From: Eudoraea chungangensis | GTDB lineage: Bacteria; Bacteroidota; Bacteroidia; Flavobacteriales; Flavobacteriaceae | DNA length: 64,000 nucleotides | Assembly (NCBI RefSeq): GCF_029360665.1 | Contig: NZ_JARDUB010000006.1 | Location: 372,001 to 436,000, forward strand | Reading direction: 5' to 3' | Shown: positions 26,654-34,948 of the stretch, in pieces | How positions within the stretch are numbered: position 1 is the stretch's first letter | How the letters are laid out: each line of letters begins with the position of its first letter | The notes under the pieces: model-generated | Databases searched by the model: none | Seen by the model: the letters and a program-made list of their open reading frames with translations, nothing else | Told to the model about the DNA's origin: nothing | Program-made: the position numbers and the translations under genes

Positions 26654-27991
26654 CTATTTTTTTGGTTTTTTAATCTCATCATAAAAATCGTCCCATTCTT
26701 CCACATGGGGCTCTCCTAATTTACCAACAGACTTCGCGACAACCATGGAAACCGTAGCATCACCAGTAACATTAATAATAGTCCTGCACATATCCAAGGG
26801 TCTGTCTACAGCAAATATCAAGGCTAGGCCAATTGCCAGTTTGTCGGCAGGAAAACCAATAGACTCTAAAACAATAACCAACATAACCATTCCGGCACCA
26901 GGAACGGCGGCAGAGCCTATGGAGGCCAACAGGGCGGTTAAAACAATCGTCAATTGTCCGGCTAAGCTAAGATCAAAGTCTAGCGCCTGTGCTATAAAAA
27001 CTGCTGCCACGCCCTGATAAAGACTAGTCCCGTCCATATTAATTGTAGCCCCAACAGGCAATACAAAACTGGAAACCTCTTTGTCTACACCTATATGCTC
27101 CTCTACCCTTTCCATTGTGACGGGAAGTGTAGCCGCACTGGAACTTGTTGAAAAAGCAAGGAGTTGTGCCGGACTTATCTCCTTTAGAAACCAAAACGGA
27201 TTTTTCTTTGTATAAACAGCGACAACCAAGGCATAGAATACTATCATAAAAAACAGCCCAACAACCACTACCCCTGCGTATTTCAAGAGGGCTACAAGTA
27301 AATCCGGATCGCCAGAGGATACAACAACATTTGCTAAAAGAGCAAAAACTGCATAAGGTGCAGTTAGCATAATTAAATCTACCATTTTTAAGACTACATC
27401 ATTTAGCGCATCGAAAAAGTCCTTCAAAGGTTTTGCTCTCTTCTCTCCTATGAGCAACATGGAGATTCCTAAGAAAATTGTAAAAAAGATAACCTGGAGC
27501 ATTAAGCTATTGTTTCCTAAAGCATTAAATGCGTTGTCGGGAACCATATCTTCCAAAAACTGTAAAGGTCCCCTTTCTTTCTGTTTGGAGGCTTCCTCAA
27601 TTTTAGAGGTAACTCCGCTATCCGAGGCATATGTTTCTGTCAATCTTGAAATAGTATCTTCCGAAATACCTTCTCCGGGCTGTAAAGTATTAACCAATAC
27701 CAGTCCGATAGTAATAGCGATTACAGTAGTTACAATATATATACCAATTGTTCTGAGGCCAATATTGCGAAATCTCGATATATCTTTTAAATCAGATATT
27801 CCTTTTACCAAGGAAGCCAAAATAAGCGGAATGGCTATTAGTTTTAGGAGTTTCACAAAAATAGTCCCAAAAGGATTTATCCAATCTTGAACAAAACCCC
27901 TGCCCCACTCCGGATACGTCATTACAAAACCAAAAAGCAAGCCACATAGCATTCCTATAAGGATTTGCCAGTGCAATTCTAATTTCCTCAT
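26654..27991 (-). CDS. Dicarboxylate/amino acid:cation symporter (DAACS family)
   Basis: 445 residues with about eight transmembrane segments and two re-entrant loops. Family signatures are FSTSSSAATLPVTM (serine-rich HP1 loop), GATINMDGTSLYQGV (NMDGT motif) and the C-terminal FAVDRPLDMCRTIINVTGD. These bind the acidic substrate and sodium or proton. It should import glutamate, aspartate or a C4-dicarboxylate. As the first gene of the operon it may supply or recover the amino acid used by the ATP-grasp ligase. Confidence 0.95.
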   Translation of the reverse strand: MRKLELHWQILIGMLCGLLFGFVMTYPEWGRGFVQDWINPFGTIFVKLLKLIAIPLILASLVKGISDLKDISRFRNIGLRTIGIYIVTTVIAITIGLVLVNTLQPGEGISEDTISRLTETYASDSGVTSKIEEASKQKERGPLQFLEDMVPDNAFNALGNNSLMLQVIFFTIFLGISMLLIGEKRAKPLKDFFDALNDVVLKMVDLIMLTAPYAVFALLANVVVSSGDPDLLVALLKYAGVVVVGLFFMIVFYALVVAVYTKKNPFWFLKEISPAQLLAFSTSSSAATLPVTMERVEEHIGVDKEVSSFVLPVGATINMDGTSLYQGVAAVFIAQALDFDLSLAGQLTIVLTALLASIGSAAVPGAGMVMLVIVLESIGFPADKLAIGLALIFAVDRPLDMCRTIINVTGDATVSMVVAKSVGKLGEPHVEEWDDFYDEIKKPKK

Positions 27992-28049
27992 GTACTAAAA
28001 TTTTCGCTAGAAAGATACTATTTTGATATTAGAACCGCTAGCAACGGTC

Positions 28050-29114
28050 CTATATTTTCGATTTCTGATTTATAAGTATAAAATCTGCCAGAACTAATGC
28101 CGCCATCGCTTCTACAATAGGCACTGCTCTGGGGACTACACAGGGATCATGCCTGCCTTTTCCTTTAGTCTTAACCATACCCCCGTCTTTACTGAGTGTT
28201 TCGTAGGCTTGGATGATAGTGGCGACTGGCTTAAAAGCCACATTGAAGTAAATGTCCATTCCATTGCTGATGCCGCCTTGAATGCCTCCGCTAAAATTAG
28301 TTGAAGTAGTTCCGTCTTCCTTAAATTGATCATTGTGTGCACTACCCCGCATGGTGACACCCTGGAAACCACTACCGTATTCAAATCCCTTTACAGCGTT
28401 GATAGACAGCATAGCTTTCCCTAATTGTGCGTGAAGCTTATCAAATACTGGTTCTCCTAAACCAATAGGAACCCCTTTAATAACGCAACTTATTATTCCT
28501 CCTACAGTGTCGCCTTCCTTTTTTACCTCTTTTATGTACGCCTCCATTTTTTTTGCCATCTGAGCGTCTGGGCACCTAACGGGGTTTGACTCTGTTAGCG
28601 ACAAATCCAATTCTTGGTAAGGAATATCCATCCTTAAACTCCCAACCTGTGATACGTAGGCGTTAATGGAAATATTCTTTAAAAACTGTTTAGCAATTGC
28701 ACCAGCAACAACTCTACTAGCTGTTTCTCTTGCAGAACTTCTACCCCCACCTCTATAATCTCTTAGCCCGTATTTCTTTTCATAGACATAGTCTGCATGA
28801 GAAGGTCTGTAAGAATCTTTAATATGGGAATAGTCTTTCGACTTCTGATTGGTATTGTAAATGGCAAAACCTATGGGCGTACCAGTAGTCTTACCCTCAA
28901 ATATTCCAGAATAAAATGTAACCGTATCTGGCTCTTTACGTTGGGTTACAATGGCTGACTGTCCTGGTCTACGCCTGTCTAATTCGCCTTGTATGTCTTC
29001 AAGTTTTAAATCAATTCCAGCAGGACAACCATCTATAACACCGCCGATTGCAACTCCATGAGATTCTCCAAAAGTTGTGAGCCTAAAAACATCTCCAAAA
29101 ATATTACCTGCCAT
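28050..29114 (-). CDS. aroC: Chorismate synthase
   Basis: 354 residues from the ATG at 29114 ([20 protein letters not shown]), the universal N-terminus; the longer form to 29198 would extend into its own promoter. Signatures include [19 protein letters not shown] and the C-terminal [18 protein letters not shown]. It makes chorismate from EPSP with FMN as cofactor in the shikimate pathway. It stands alone on the minus strand. Confidence 0.97.
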   Translation of the reverse strand: MAGNIFGDVFRLTTFGESHGVAIGGVIDGCPAGIDLKLEDIQGELDRRRPGQSAIVTQRKEPDTVTFYSGIFEGKTTGTPIGFAIYNTNQKSKDYSHIKDSYRPSHADYVYEKKYGLRDYRGGGRSSARETASRVVAGAIAKQFLKNISINAYVSQVGSLRMDIPYQELDLSLTESNPVRCPDAQMAKKMEAYIKEVKKEGDTVGGIISCVIKGVPIGLGEPVFDKLHAQLGKAMLSINAVKGFEYGSGFQGVTMRGSAHNDQFKEDGTTSTNFSGGIQGGISNGMDIYFNVAFKPVATIIQAYETLSKDGGMVKTKGKGRHDPCVVPRAVPIVEAMAALVLADFILINQKSKI

Positions 29115-29167
29115 TCTAATATATATTAGTATAAATTCAAAACGAGTGCTTTCTCCAATAAAGATTT

Positions 29168-29199
29168 CAAAGATAGATTTTATATAATGGGAATCCAAA
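29168..29199 (-). promoter_or_regulatory. aroC promoter
   Basis: On the minus strand, TTTG (29196-29199) is followed after 20 bases by TATCTTTG (29168-29175), a good match to the Bacteroidota consensus. It supports the internal ATG at 29114. Confidence 0.6.
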
Positions 29200-29311
29200 A
29201 CGCAACTCCACTTAATCTTGGCGTAACATATACTTAAAATTTGATATAAAAGTTAACAATTTAAATATCTAGATATCACTATTATTTAAAGAATAATTAT
29301 ACCATTAGGTC

Positions 29312-29319
29312 TAATTTTG
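29312..29319 (+). promoter_or_regulatory. -7 box (TAATTTTG) of the phosphoesterase-like gene
   Basis: TAATTTTG matches the consensus and is 22 bases before the TTG start at 29342. The -33 element is not recognisable. Confidence 0.5.
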
Positions 29320-29341
29320 TTGGCTATAGAAAAACAGCCCC

Positions 29342-30169
29342 TTGAGAAAAAGAGCATTAGACATTGTTGTAATTTCAGATGTTAATCTAGGTCATGACCT
29401 ATGCCATTCCAATGAACTTAAAGCATATTTGAGCAGTATAAGACCTAAACGTCTAATCCTAAATGGCGACTTTATCTATAATACCTCTGGTTCCAAACGC
29501 AATTTCTCAGCTATAGAAATCGGAATTATTAAGAAACTCATAGATATGGCCTCCAATGGAACAGAGATAATCTATATCAGTGGAGAGAAAGATGATTTAG
29601 GTACAAAACATAAACACCTCAACCTAAACAGTTTTAATTTCAAGAGAGAGGTAGTCCTCGATATTGATGGGAAAAAGGCCTGGTTTGTCCACGGGGATAC
29701 ATTAAACCCTTTTAATACCTTAAACAAATGGCTTTTCGGTTTAGGAAGTTTGGGAATGCAGTTAAAGCGACTTGTGAATCGCATTAAAGATAAGTTTAGC
29801 AAAGGCTTAGAAGGTTTAAATAAAGAGTTTAGCAACTTTAATTCCAATATAATTGATAAGTTCGAAAGAGGTCTTACCCTTTTTGCCATTGACAAGGGTT
29901 ATTCATTTGTAATCTGTGGGCACACGCATCGTCCAAAGAAGGAAATCTTAGAAACAAAAAAGGGTAAATGCACTTATTTAAACTCGGGAGATTGGATAAC
30001 CAATTTAACTGCCTTGGAATATACTTTTCGCCGTTGGAAAATTTACAACTACTCGCACGATAAACTAAGTCCTTTTTTCGCTGATGAAGACTTAAAAAAA
30101 ATGGAGGTTAACGAGCTATTTTCCAAATGGGTAAAATCTACCGAAAAAAAACAAAAAAACCATAAATAG
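29342..30169 (+). CDS. Degenerate calcineurin-like metallophosphoesterase (LpxH/UDP-diacylglucosamine hydrolase type)
   Basis: 275 residues from a TTG start, placed by homology of the first strand (LDIVVISDVNLG). The fold is that of the UDP-2,3-diacylglucosamine hydrolase-like family: LILNGDFIY, VHGDT and ICGHTHRPK are present. Two metal-ligand motifs are altered: the usual DxH is DVN (residues 13-15), and the GNHD motif is GEKD (81-84). Only the GD, HGD and GHTH elements are intact. It is either a pseudoenzyme, a single-metal variant or has a changed metal preference. It is alone between aroC and the Fe-S dehydrogenase. Confidence 0.8.
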   Translation: MRKRALDIVVISDVNLGHDLCHSNELKAYLSSIRPKRLILNGDFIYNTSGSKRNFSAIEIGIIKKLIDMASNGTEIIYISGEKDDLGTKHKHLNLNSFNFKREVVLDIDGKKAWFVHGDTLNPFNTLNKWLFGLGSLGMQLKRLVNRIKDKFSKGLEGLNKEFSNFNSNIIDKFERGLTLFAIDKGYSFVICGHTHRPKKEILETKKGKCTYLNSGDWITNLTALEYTFRRWKIYNYSHDKLSPFFADEDLKKMEVNELFSKWVKSTEKKQKNHK

Positions 30170-30176
30170 GCCTATT

Positions 30177-33086
30177 TCAGGTCTTTAAGGCTGCTCTTAA
30201 AATACTTATAGGGTGTAATGCTTTTCGTTGAGTACCATCTAAAATCTGATGTCGACAACTCGTGCCATTAGCCGCAATTATTACTTCGCTGCCCGCTTTA
30301 TTAACAGCAGGAAACAGCCTTTGGCTTCCAACCTTCATGCTGGTTTCATAATGTTCCTTTTCGTATCCGAAAGAACCAGCCATACCGCAACATCCAGAAT
30401 TTATTATACTAACTTTATAGTTCGACGGTAGATTTAGAATATCGAAAGTTACTTTAGAATCGGACAAAGCCTTTTGATGGCAATGAATGTGTATTTTTAC
30501 TTCGGCAGTCTTATCGGTAAACAAGTCTGCACCAATAGAACCATTGCGGATCTCAGTTGCAAAAAACTCTTCTATTAAAAAGCATACCTCTGCAATCTTA
30601 TAAACCTTTTCCTCTTCTAGCTTAAATCTTTTGTACTCATCTCTAAAGGATAATATGGCTGAGGGTTCAATGCCAAGCACAGGGATATTCTGCTCAGCAA
30701 AGGCATGTATTTTTTCTATGTTTTTTTTGGCCAAGTCCCTCGCTTGCTTTAAAAATCCCTTAGAAATAAAGGTTCGACCACTTTCTAAATATACCAGCTC
30801 TATCTCATATCCCAGAAAGACAAGTAAATCAATTGCATCTTTGCCTACAGTTGTGTCCATATAACGAGTAAACTCATCTATAAGTAAAACCACCTTTTCT
30901 CTGCTAGGTTTAGTTCGCTGACATTTACGTAAGTAAGCATCAAAGTTGAAGGATGAAACCAAAGGGATAGATCTACGAGAGGCAATACCTGTTATTCTCT
31001 TGATTATTGAAGCGGTCAAGTCTGTTTTATAAAGTAAATTGGAAACAGACGCCAACTTGCTTGCCATAGCATTACTCTTCGTAGAATAGGCAAAAAGCTT
31101 ATTGCGAAAAGAATACCCATTAGTTTCCTGAAACTGATATAAAAATTCTGATTTTAGGGCTGCGACATCTACATTACTAGGACATTCACTGGCGCAAGCC
31201 TTGCAACTAAGACATAGTGAAAAGGCTTCTTTCAATTCTTCAGAATTAAATCTATTATCCTCGCTTGAATTGGTTAAAACTTCTCTGAGAACATTGGCAC
31301 GGCCTCTGGTGGTATGCTTTTCTTCTTTAGTGGCATGGTAACTAGGGCACATAGCGCCTGCAGATAAATGAGTCTTTCTACAATCTCCACTCCCATTACA
31401 TTTCTCAGCTGCTTTTAGAATACCCTCGCTATCAGAAAAATCTAAAAGTGTATCTATAGCTGGTTCTTTCCTATCTACCACATACCTTAAAGATTTATCC
31501 ATGGGAAACGCATCAATTATTTTTCCTGGATTAAAGGTGTTTAGAGGGTCAAAAAAAGACTTTACTTTTTTTAAGAGCGAATAATTCTCTTCCCCGAGCA
31601 TTAGAGGTATAAACTCTGCTCTAACTATTCCATCCCCATGTTCTCCGCTAAAAGAACCTCCATATTTCTTTGTTAAATGAGCAACTTTTGTAGTTATTTC
31701 CCTAAAGAGAACCACATCGGTGGAACGCTTTAAATTCAGTATTGGCCTTAAATGAAGTTCTCCGGCACCCGCATGTGCGTAGTAAACAGCATCTTGTCCA
31801 AACTGCCTCATAATCTCTGTAAACTCCATTATAAAGGCTTCCAAATCTTCAAGTGCAACGGCAGTATCCTCAATACAAGCCACAGCTTTTCTGTCGCCAA
31901 CCATATTTCCCAAAAGGCCTAAACCAGCTTTTCGCAGAACAATAGCTTTATTAATATCGTCTCCGTATAGTATGGGTTGGGCATAACTTAAGCCAGAATC
32001 TTCAACAGTTTGGAGCAATTCTTGGATTTGCAGCTTTAGATTGTCTTCCGTACTCGCCTTTAATTCTAACATTAATAGAGCCGCCGGGTCGCCTTCAACA
32101 AAGAAACGATTGGCCAACTGTTCCTTATTATTTAAAGTGCAATCTAAAATAACCTTATCCATCATCTCGCATAAATGCAAGTTATGCTGCATTACTGGCA
32201 CCACATCCTTAAGAGAATCTTCAAGAGTCTTATAATGGGTAACTACCATTGCCGAAAAGACCGGAGGAGTCGGATCTAACTGCAAAGTAATCTCTGTTGT
32301 AAAAGCCAGAGTTCCTTCACTACCACTCAGTAGTTTACACAAATTGATATGATCTTCTTCTCCATCAAAAAGGCTGCTATGAAGTAACTCATCAACAGCA
32401 TATCCGGTATTTCTTCTATGTATAGTCCTTTTAGGAAAACCTTCTTTTATTGCATTCTGTACCTGGGGCTTACTCAATTCCTCATATAAATTTCTGTAAA
32501 TTTCTCCCTCCAGAGACTTTAGTTTCATTTTCTCTTTATACTCCGAAGGAGTCAACGCTTTAAAAACTACCTGGGAACCGTCCGATAAAATAGTTTTTAA
32601 TTCTAATACCTTATCTCTGGTAACCCCATAACGAATAGAGGTGGTTCCACTAGAATTATTTCCTACCATTCCCCCAATCATACATCGATTAGACGTCGAG
32701 GTATTCGGTCCAAAAAACAAACCACTACTTTCTAAATAGGTGTTGAGCTCATCCCTAATAACCCCCGGTTGAACCTTGATGGTTTTCTTTTCCTTGTCTA
32801 ACGATAATATTTCAGTCATATAACGGGAGACATCTACCACTAAGCCATCACCTACACACTGACCAGCCAGTGATGTACCTGCAGTTCGCGGAATTAAGCC
32901 AATGCTATTCTTATGTGAAAAGCGCACCAATTTTTGAATATCTTCTTCATCTTTTGGAAACGCAACCCCAATGGGCATTTTTCTATATACAGAAGCGTCA
33001 GTTGCATATAAGGCTTTTGAGATGTTGTCGAACTCCAAACCACCTTTAAATTGATCTTTGAGGTCTTTAAAAATATTTTTATCCAA
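30177..33086 (-). CDS. FAD-binding and Fe-S dehydrogenase (GlcD/D-lactate dehydrogenase-like) with CCG domains
   Basis: 969 residues from a TTG start. An N-terminal FAD_binding_4 domain (LIPRTAGTSLAGQCVGDGLV) and FAD-linked C-terminal domain are followed by a ferredoxin-like region with CNGSGDCRKTH and LCLSCKACASECPSN cluster ligands near residues 550-650, then two cysteine-rich segments with HCHQKAL and SGCCGMAGSFGYE. This is a fusion of a flavin dehydrogenase and electron-transfer subunit, oxidising a 2-hydroxyacid such as D-lactate or glycolate. No ATG exists in frame upstream, so TTG is used. It is divergent from the beta-barrel gene. Confidence 0.9.
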   Translation of the reverse strand: MDKNIFKDLKDQFKGGLEFDNISKALYATDASVYRKMPIGVAFPKDEEDIQKLVRFSHKNSIGLIPRTAGTSLAGQCVGDGLVVDVSRYMTEILSLDKEKKTIKVQPGVIRDELNTYLESSGLFFGPNTSTSNRCMIGGMVGNNSSGTTSIRYGVTRDKVLELKTILSDGSQVVFKALTPSEYKEKMKLKSLEGEIYRNLYEELSKPQVQNAIKEGFPKRTIHRRNTGYAVDELLHSSLFDGEEDHINLCKLLSGSEGTLAFTTEITLQLDPTPPVFSAMVVTHYKTLEDSLKDVVPVMQHNLHLCEMMDKVILDCTLNNKEQLANRFFVEGDPAALLMLELKASTEDNLKLQIQELLQTVEDSGLSYAQPILYGDDINKAIVLRKAGLGLLGNMVGDRKAVACIEDTAVALEDLEAFIMEFTEIMRQFGQDAVYYAHAGAGELHLRPILNLKRSTDVVLFREITTKVAHLTKKYGGSFSGEHGDGIVRAEFIPLMLGEENYSLLKKVKSFFDPLNTFNPGKIIDAFPMDKSLRYVVDRKEPAIDTLLDFSDSEGILKAAEKCNGSGDCRKTHLSAGAMCPSYHATKEEKHTTRGRANVLREVLTNSSEDNRFNSEELKEAFSLCLSCKACASECPSNVDVAALKSEFLYQFQETNGYSFRNKLFAYSTKSNAMASKLASVSNLLYKTDLTASIIKRITGIASRRSIPLVSSFNFDAYLRKCQRTKPSREKVVLLIDEFTRYMDTTVGKDAIDLLVFLGYEIELVYLESGRTFISKGFLKQARDLAKKNIEKIHAFAEQNIPVLGIEPSAILSFRDEYKRFKLEEEKVYKIAEVCFLIEEFFATEIRNGSIGADLFTDKTAEVKIHIHCHQKALSDSKVTFDILNLPSNYKVSIINSGCCGMAGSFGYEKEHYETSMKVGSQRLFPAVNKAGSEVIIAANGTSCRHQILDGTQRKALHPISILRAALKT

Positions 33087-33144
33087 TGGAACGCAATTTT
33101 TAAGCTGAAAAACAAGTTTCTTATGAAACGCTAATTTTATTATT

Positions 33145-33152
33145 CAAAGTTA
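33145..33152 (-). promoter_or_regulatory. -7 box (TAACTTTG on minus) of the FAD/Fe-S dehydrogenase
   Basis: Plus-strand CAAAGTTA is TAACTTTG on the minus strand, 58 bases before the TTG start. A TTG lies 15 bases further upstream, slightly short of the ideal spacing. Confidence 0.45.
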
Positions 33153-33175
33153 AGCCTAATCTAAAAACAAAACAT

Positions 33176-33682
33176 ATGAAACCAATACGTATTGTTTTAA
33201 TTCTGCATCTTTTTGTCTTTACAGGCATAAACGCACAAGAAATCTCCGATAACACCTTAGGACTACGACTAGGAGACAGTGATGGATTTGGTGCTGAAAT
33301 CTCCTACCAAAGGCTAATAACAAGAAGCACACGCTTAGAATTTAATCTAGGTTGGCGGGATAGCCGGGAATACGATGCCTTTAAAATTTCTGGTCTTTAC
33401 CAATGGGTCCGACCAATTTCAGGAAATTTCAATTGGTATTTTGGTGCCGGGGTTGGTTTAGGAAGTGCCAGTTTTGAGCCCATACCAATTAATGGCGGGT
33501 TTTTTACCCCAGAGGGAGGCTTTTTTGCATTTATGGCCGGTGATATTGGTGTAGAATATAATTTTGATATACCCCTGCTACTCTCCTTCGATATCAGACC
33601 TGAAATCGGAATGGTTGGTTATGGTGATTTCGACGATAATTTCGACTTTGACATTGCTTTGGGACTTCGATATCAGTTTTAA
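33176..33682 (+). CDS. Outer-membrane beta-barrel-like protein
   Basis: 168 residues with a signal peptide (ending INAQE) and a series of amphipathic beta strands rich in Gly and aromatic residues (LEFNLGWRDSR, NWYFGAGVGLGSASF), ending in LGLRYQF. A C-terminal Phe after alternating hydrophobic residues is typical of a barrel terminating strand. Small eight-stranded outer-membrane barrels of unknown role are common in the phylum. No further assignment. Confidence 0.75.
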   Translation: MKPIRIVLILHLFVFTGINAQEISDNTLGLRLGDSDGFGAEISYQRLITRSTRLEFNLGWRDSREYDAFKISGLYQWVRPISGNFNWYFGAGVGLGSASFEPIPINGGFFTPEGGFFAFMAGDIGVEYNFDIPLLLSFDIRPEIGMVGYGDFDDNFDFDIALGLRYQF

Positions 33683-33758
33683 TTTGTCTGTTATAGCATA
33701 AGACAATGCCTTAACATAACCTTAGGGCAACAGCTTTTTTTATTCTGTTATATAATGG

Positions 33759-33766
33759 TACATTTG
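33759..33766 (+). promoter_or_regulatory. -7 box (TACATTTG) of the TlpA-like lipoprotein gene
   Basis: TACATTTG fits TAnnTTTG and ends 16 bases before the first ATG. The -33 region is T-rich without TTG. Confidence 0.5.
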
Positions 33767-33782
33767 CGCAACTTATTTAAAA

Positions 33783-34892
33783 ATGATGAAGCGACTTAGT
33801 ATTATTATTCTGATTTTAACAGCCTTTGCAGGCTGTAATTCTTCCACCGATGGATTTAGCCTCAAAGGGACTTTAAAAGGTGATGTTGCAAACGGCACAG
33901 AGGTCTTCTTACGCAAAACGGATGCTAACAACCAACTTATAGACATTGATACGGCCCTTGTAGATAATGGAAGCTTTATATTTAAGGGTTCCGCAGAAGG
34001 TCCTGAGCTAGCTTACTTGTTTATTTCAAATGTAAATGGAAATATTCCAGTAATATTGGAGAATGGAAGTATTAAGGTAAGTGCTCAAAAGGATAGTTTA
34101 GGATTTGCTCTTACAAAAGGAACACCTCAAAATGAGATGTTTTCTGATTTTTTAACAGAGACAAGAATCTGGGGCAGAAAGGCAAGATCTATGACGAAAG
34201 AGATGACCATTGCCGTTAATAGCAGGGATAGTGTAACCATGAATGCCCTGCGTGATGAATATTTTGAACTTCAGCAAGAGTCCAGGGATTTTGAGCTAAA
34301 ATATGCTAGAGAAAATCCTAATGCTCTTATTTCGGCCTTAATTTTAGACAAGGTATATACTTCCAAAGTTATTTCTGAGACAGAGGTTCAAGAAATCTAT
34401 GATGGTTTTACACCTTTAATAAAAGAATCGGCTGTTGGAAAGAATATTAAACTGCGTTTAACCAAAAGTGAGACAACTAGAATTGGTGGGAAAGCCCCTA
34501 ATTTTACAGGGCCAACCCCGGATGGAGGCCAATTGGCATTATATGATGTTTTAGGCAAAGTGACCATCCTTGATTTCTGGGCTGCCTGGTGCAAACCATG
34601 TAGGGCAGAAAATCCTAATATTGTTAAGGTGTACAATAAATACCATGAGAAAGGATTAAATATAATTGGAGTATCTCTAGACAGACGTGCAGAAGATTGG
34701 AAAAAAGCAATAGCTGATGACGGTCTAGTATGGAATCACGTATCTAATGTAGATTATTTCGACGAGATAGCCTCTATGTATAATGTCACTGCTATACCGG
34801 CTGCTTTTATTTTGGATGAAAACGGGACTATAATCGCAAAAGACTTAAGGGGTCAGGCGCTAGAAACTAAAATAGCCGAACTATTAGATTAG
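33783..34892 (+). CDS. TlpA/ResA-like thiol-disulfide lipoprotein with DUF4369 domain
   Basis: 369 residues. A lipobox at FAGC (Cys18) makes it a lipoprotein. Residues about 25-115 match DUF4369 (SLKGTLKGDVANGTEVFLRK), then a helical linker, then a thioredoxin domain from about residue 235 with LDFWAAWCKPCRAENP as the CxxC active site and cis-proline region TAIPAAFIL. It reduces or isomerises disulfides in the periplasm. Two adjacent ATGs at the start; either may be used. It ends in a strong shared terminator. Confidence 0.92.
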   Translation: MMKRLSIIILILTAFAGCNSSTDGFSLKGTLKGDVANGTEVFLRKTDANNQLIDIDTALVDNGSFIFKGSAEGPELAYLFISNVNGNIPVILENGSIKVSAQKDSLGFALTKGTPQNEMFSDFLTETRIWGRKARSMTKEMTIAVNSRDSVTMNALRDEYFELQQESRDFELKYARENPNALISALILDKVYTSKVISETEVQEIYDGFTPLIKESAVGKNIKLRLTKSETTRIGGKAPNFTGPTPDGGQLALYDVLGKVTILDFWAAWCKPCRAENPNIVKVYNKYHEKGLNIIGVSLDRRAEDWKKAIADDGLVWNHVSNVDYFDEIASMYNVTAIPAAFILDENGTIIAKDLRGQALETKIAELLD

Positions 34893-34910
34893 GATAAAAG
34901 ATTAAAAACA

Positions 34911-34944
34911 AAAAAAGCCCTTGCATTTCTGCAAGGGCTTTTTT
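34911..34944. terminator. Bidirectional terminator
   Basis: A perfect 15-bp stem (34911-34925 with 34930-34944) with a TTTC loop, with A and T tracts on either side. It serves both the TlpA-like gene and the convergent lipoprotein gene ending at 34949. Confidence 0.92.
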
Positions 34945-34948
34945 ATAT

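Noticed and set aside
30164-30177. AAATAGGCCTATTT palindrome spanning the two convergent stop codons
   Set aside because: No loop, so it cannot form a hairpin, and a 14-base palindrome made of stop codons and flanks may be chance. Not called as a site.
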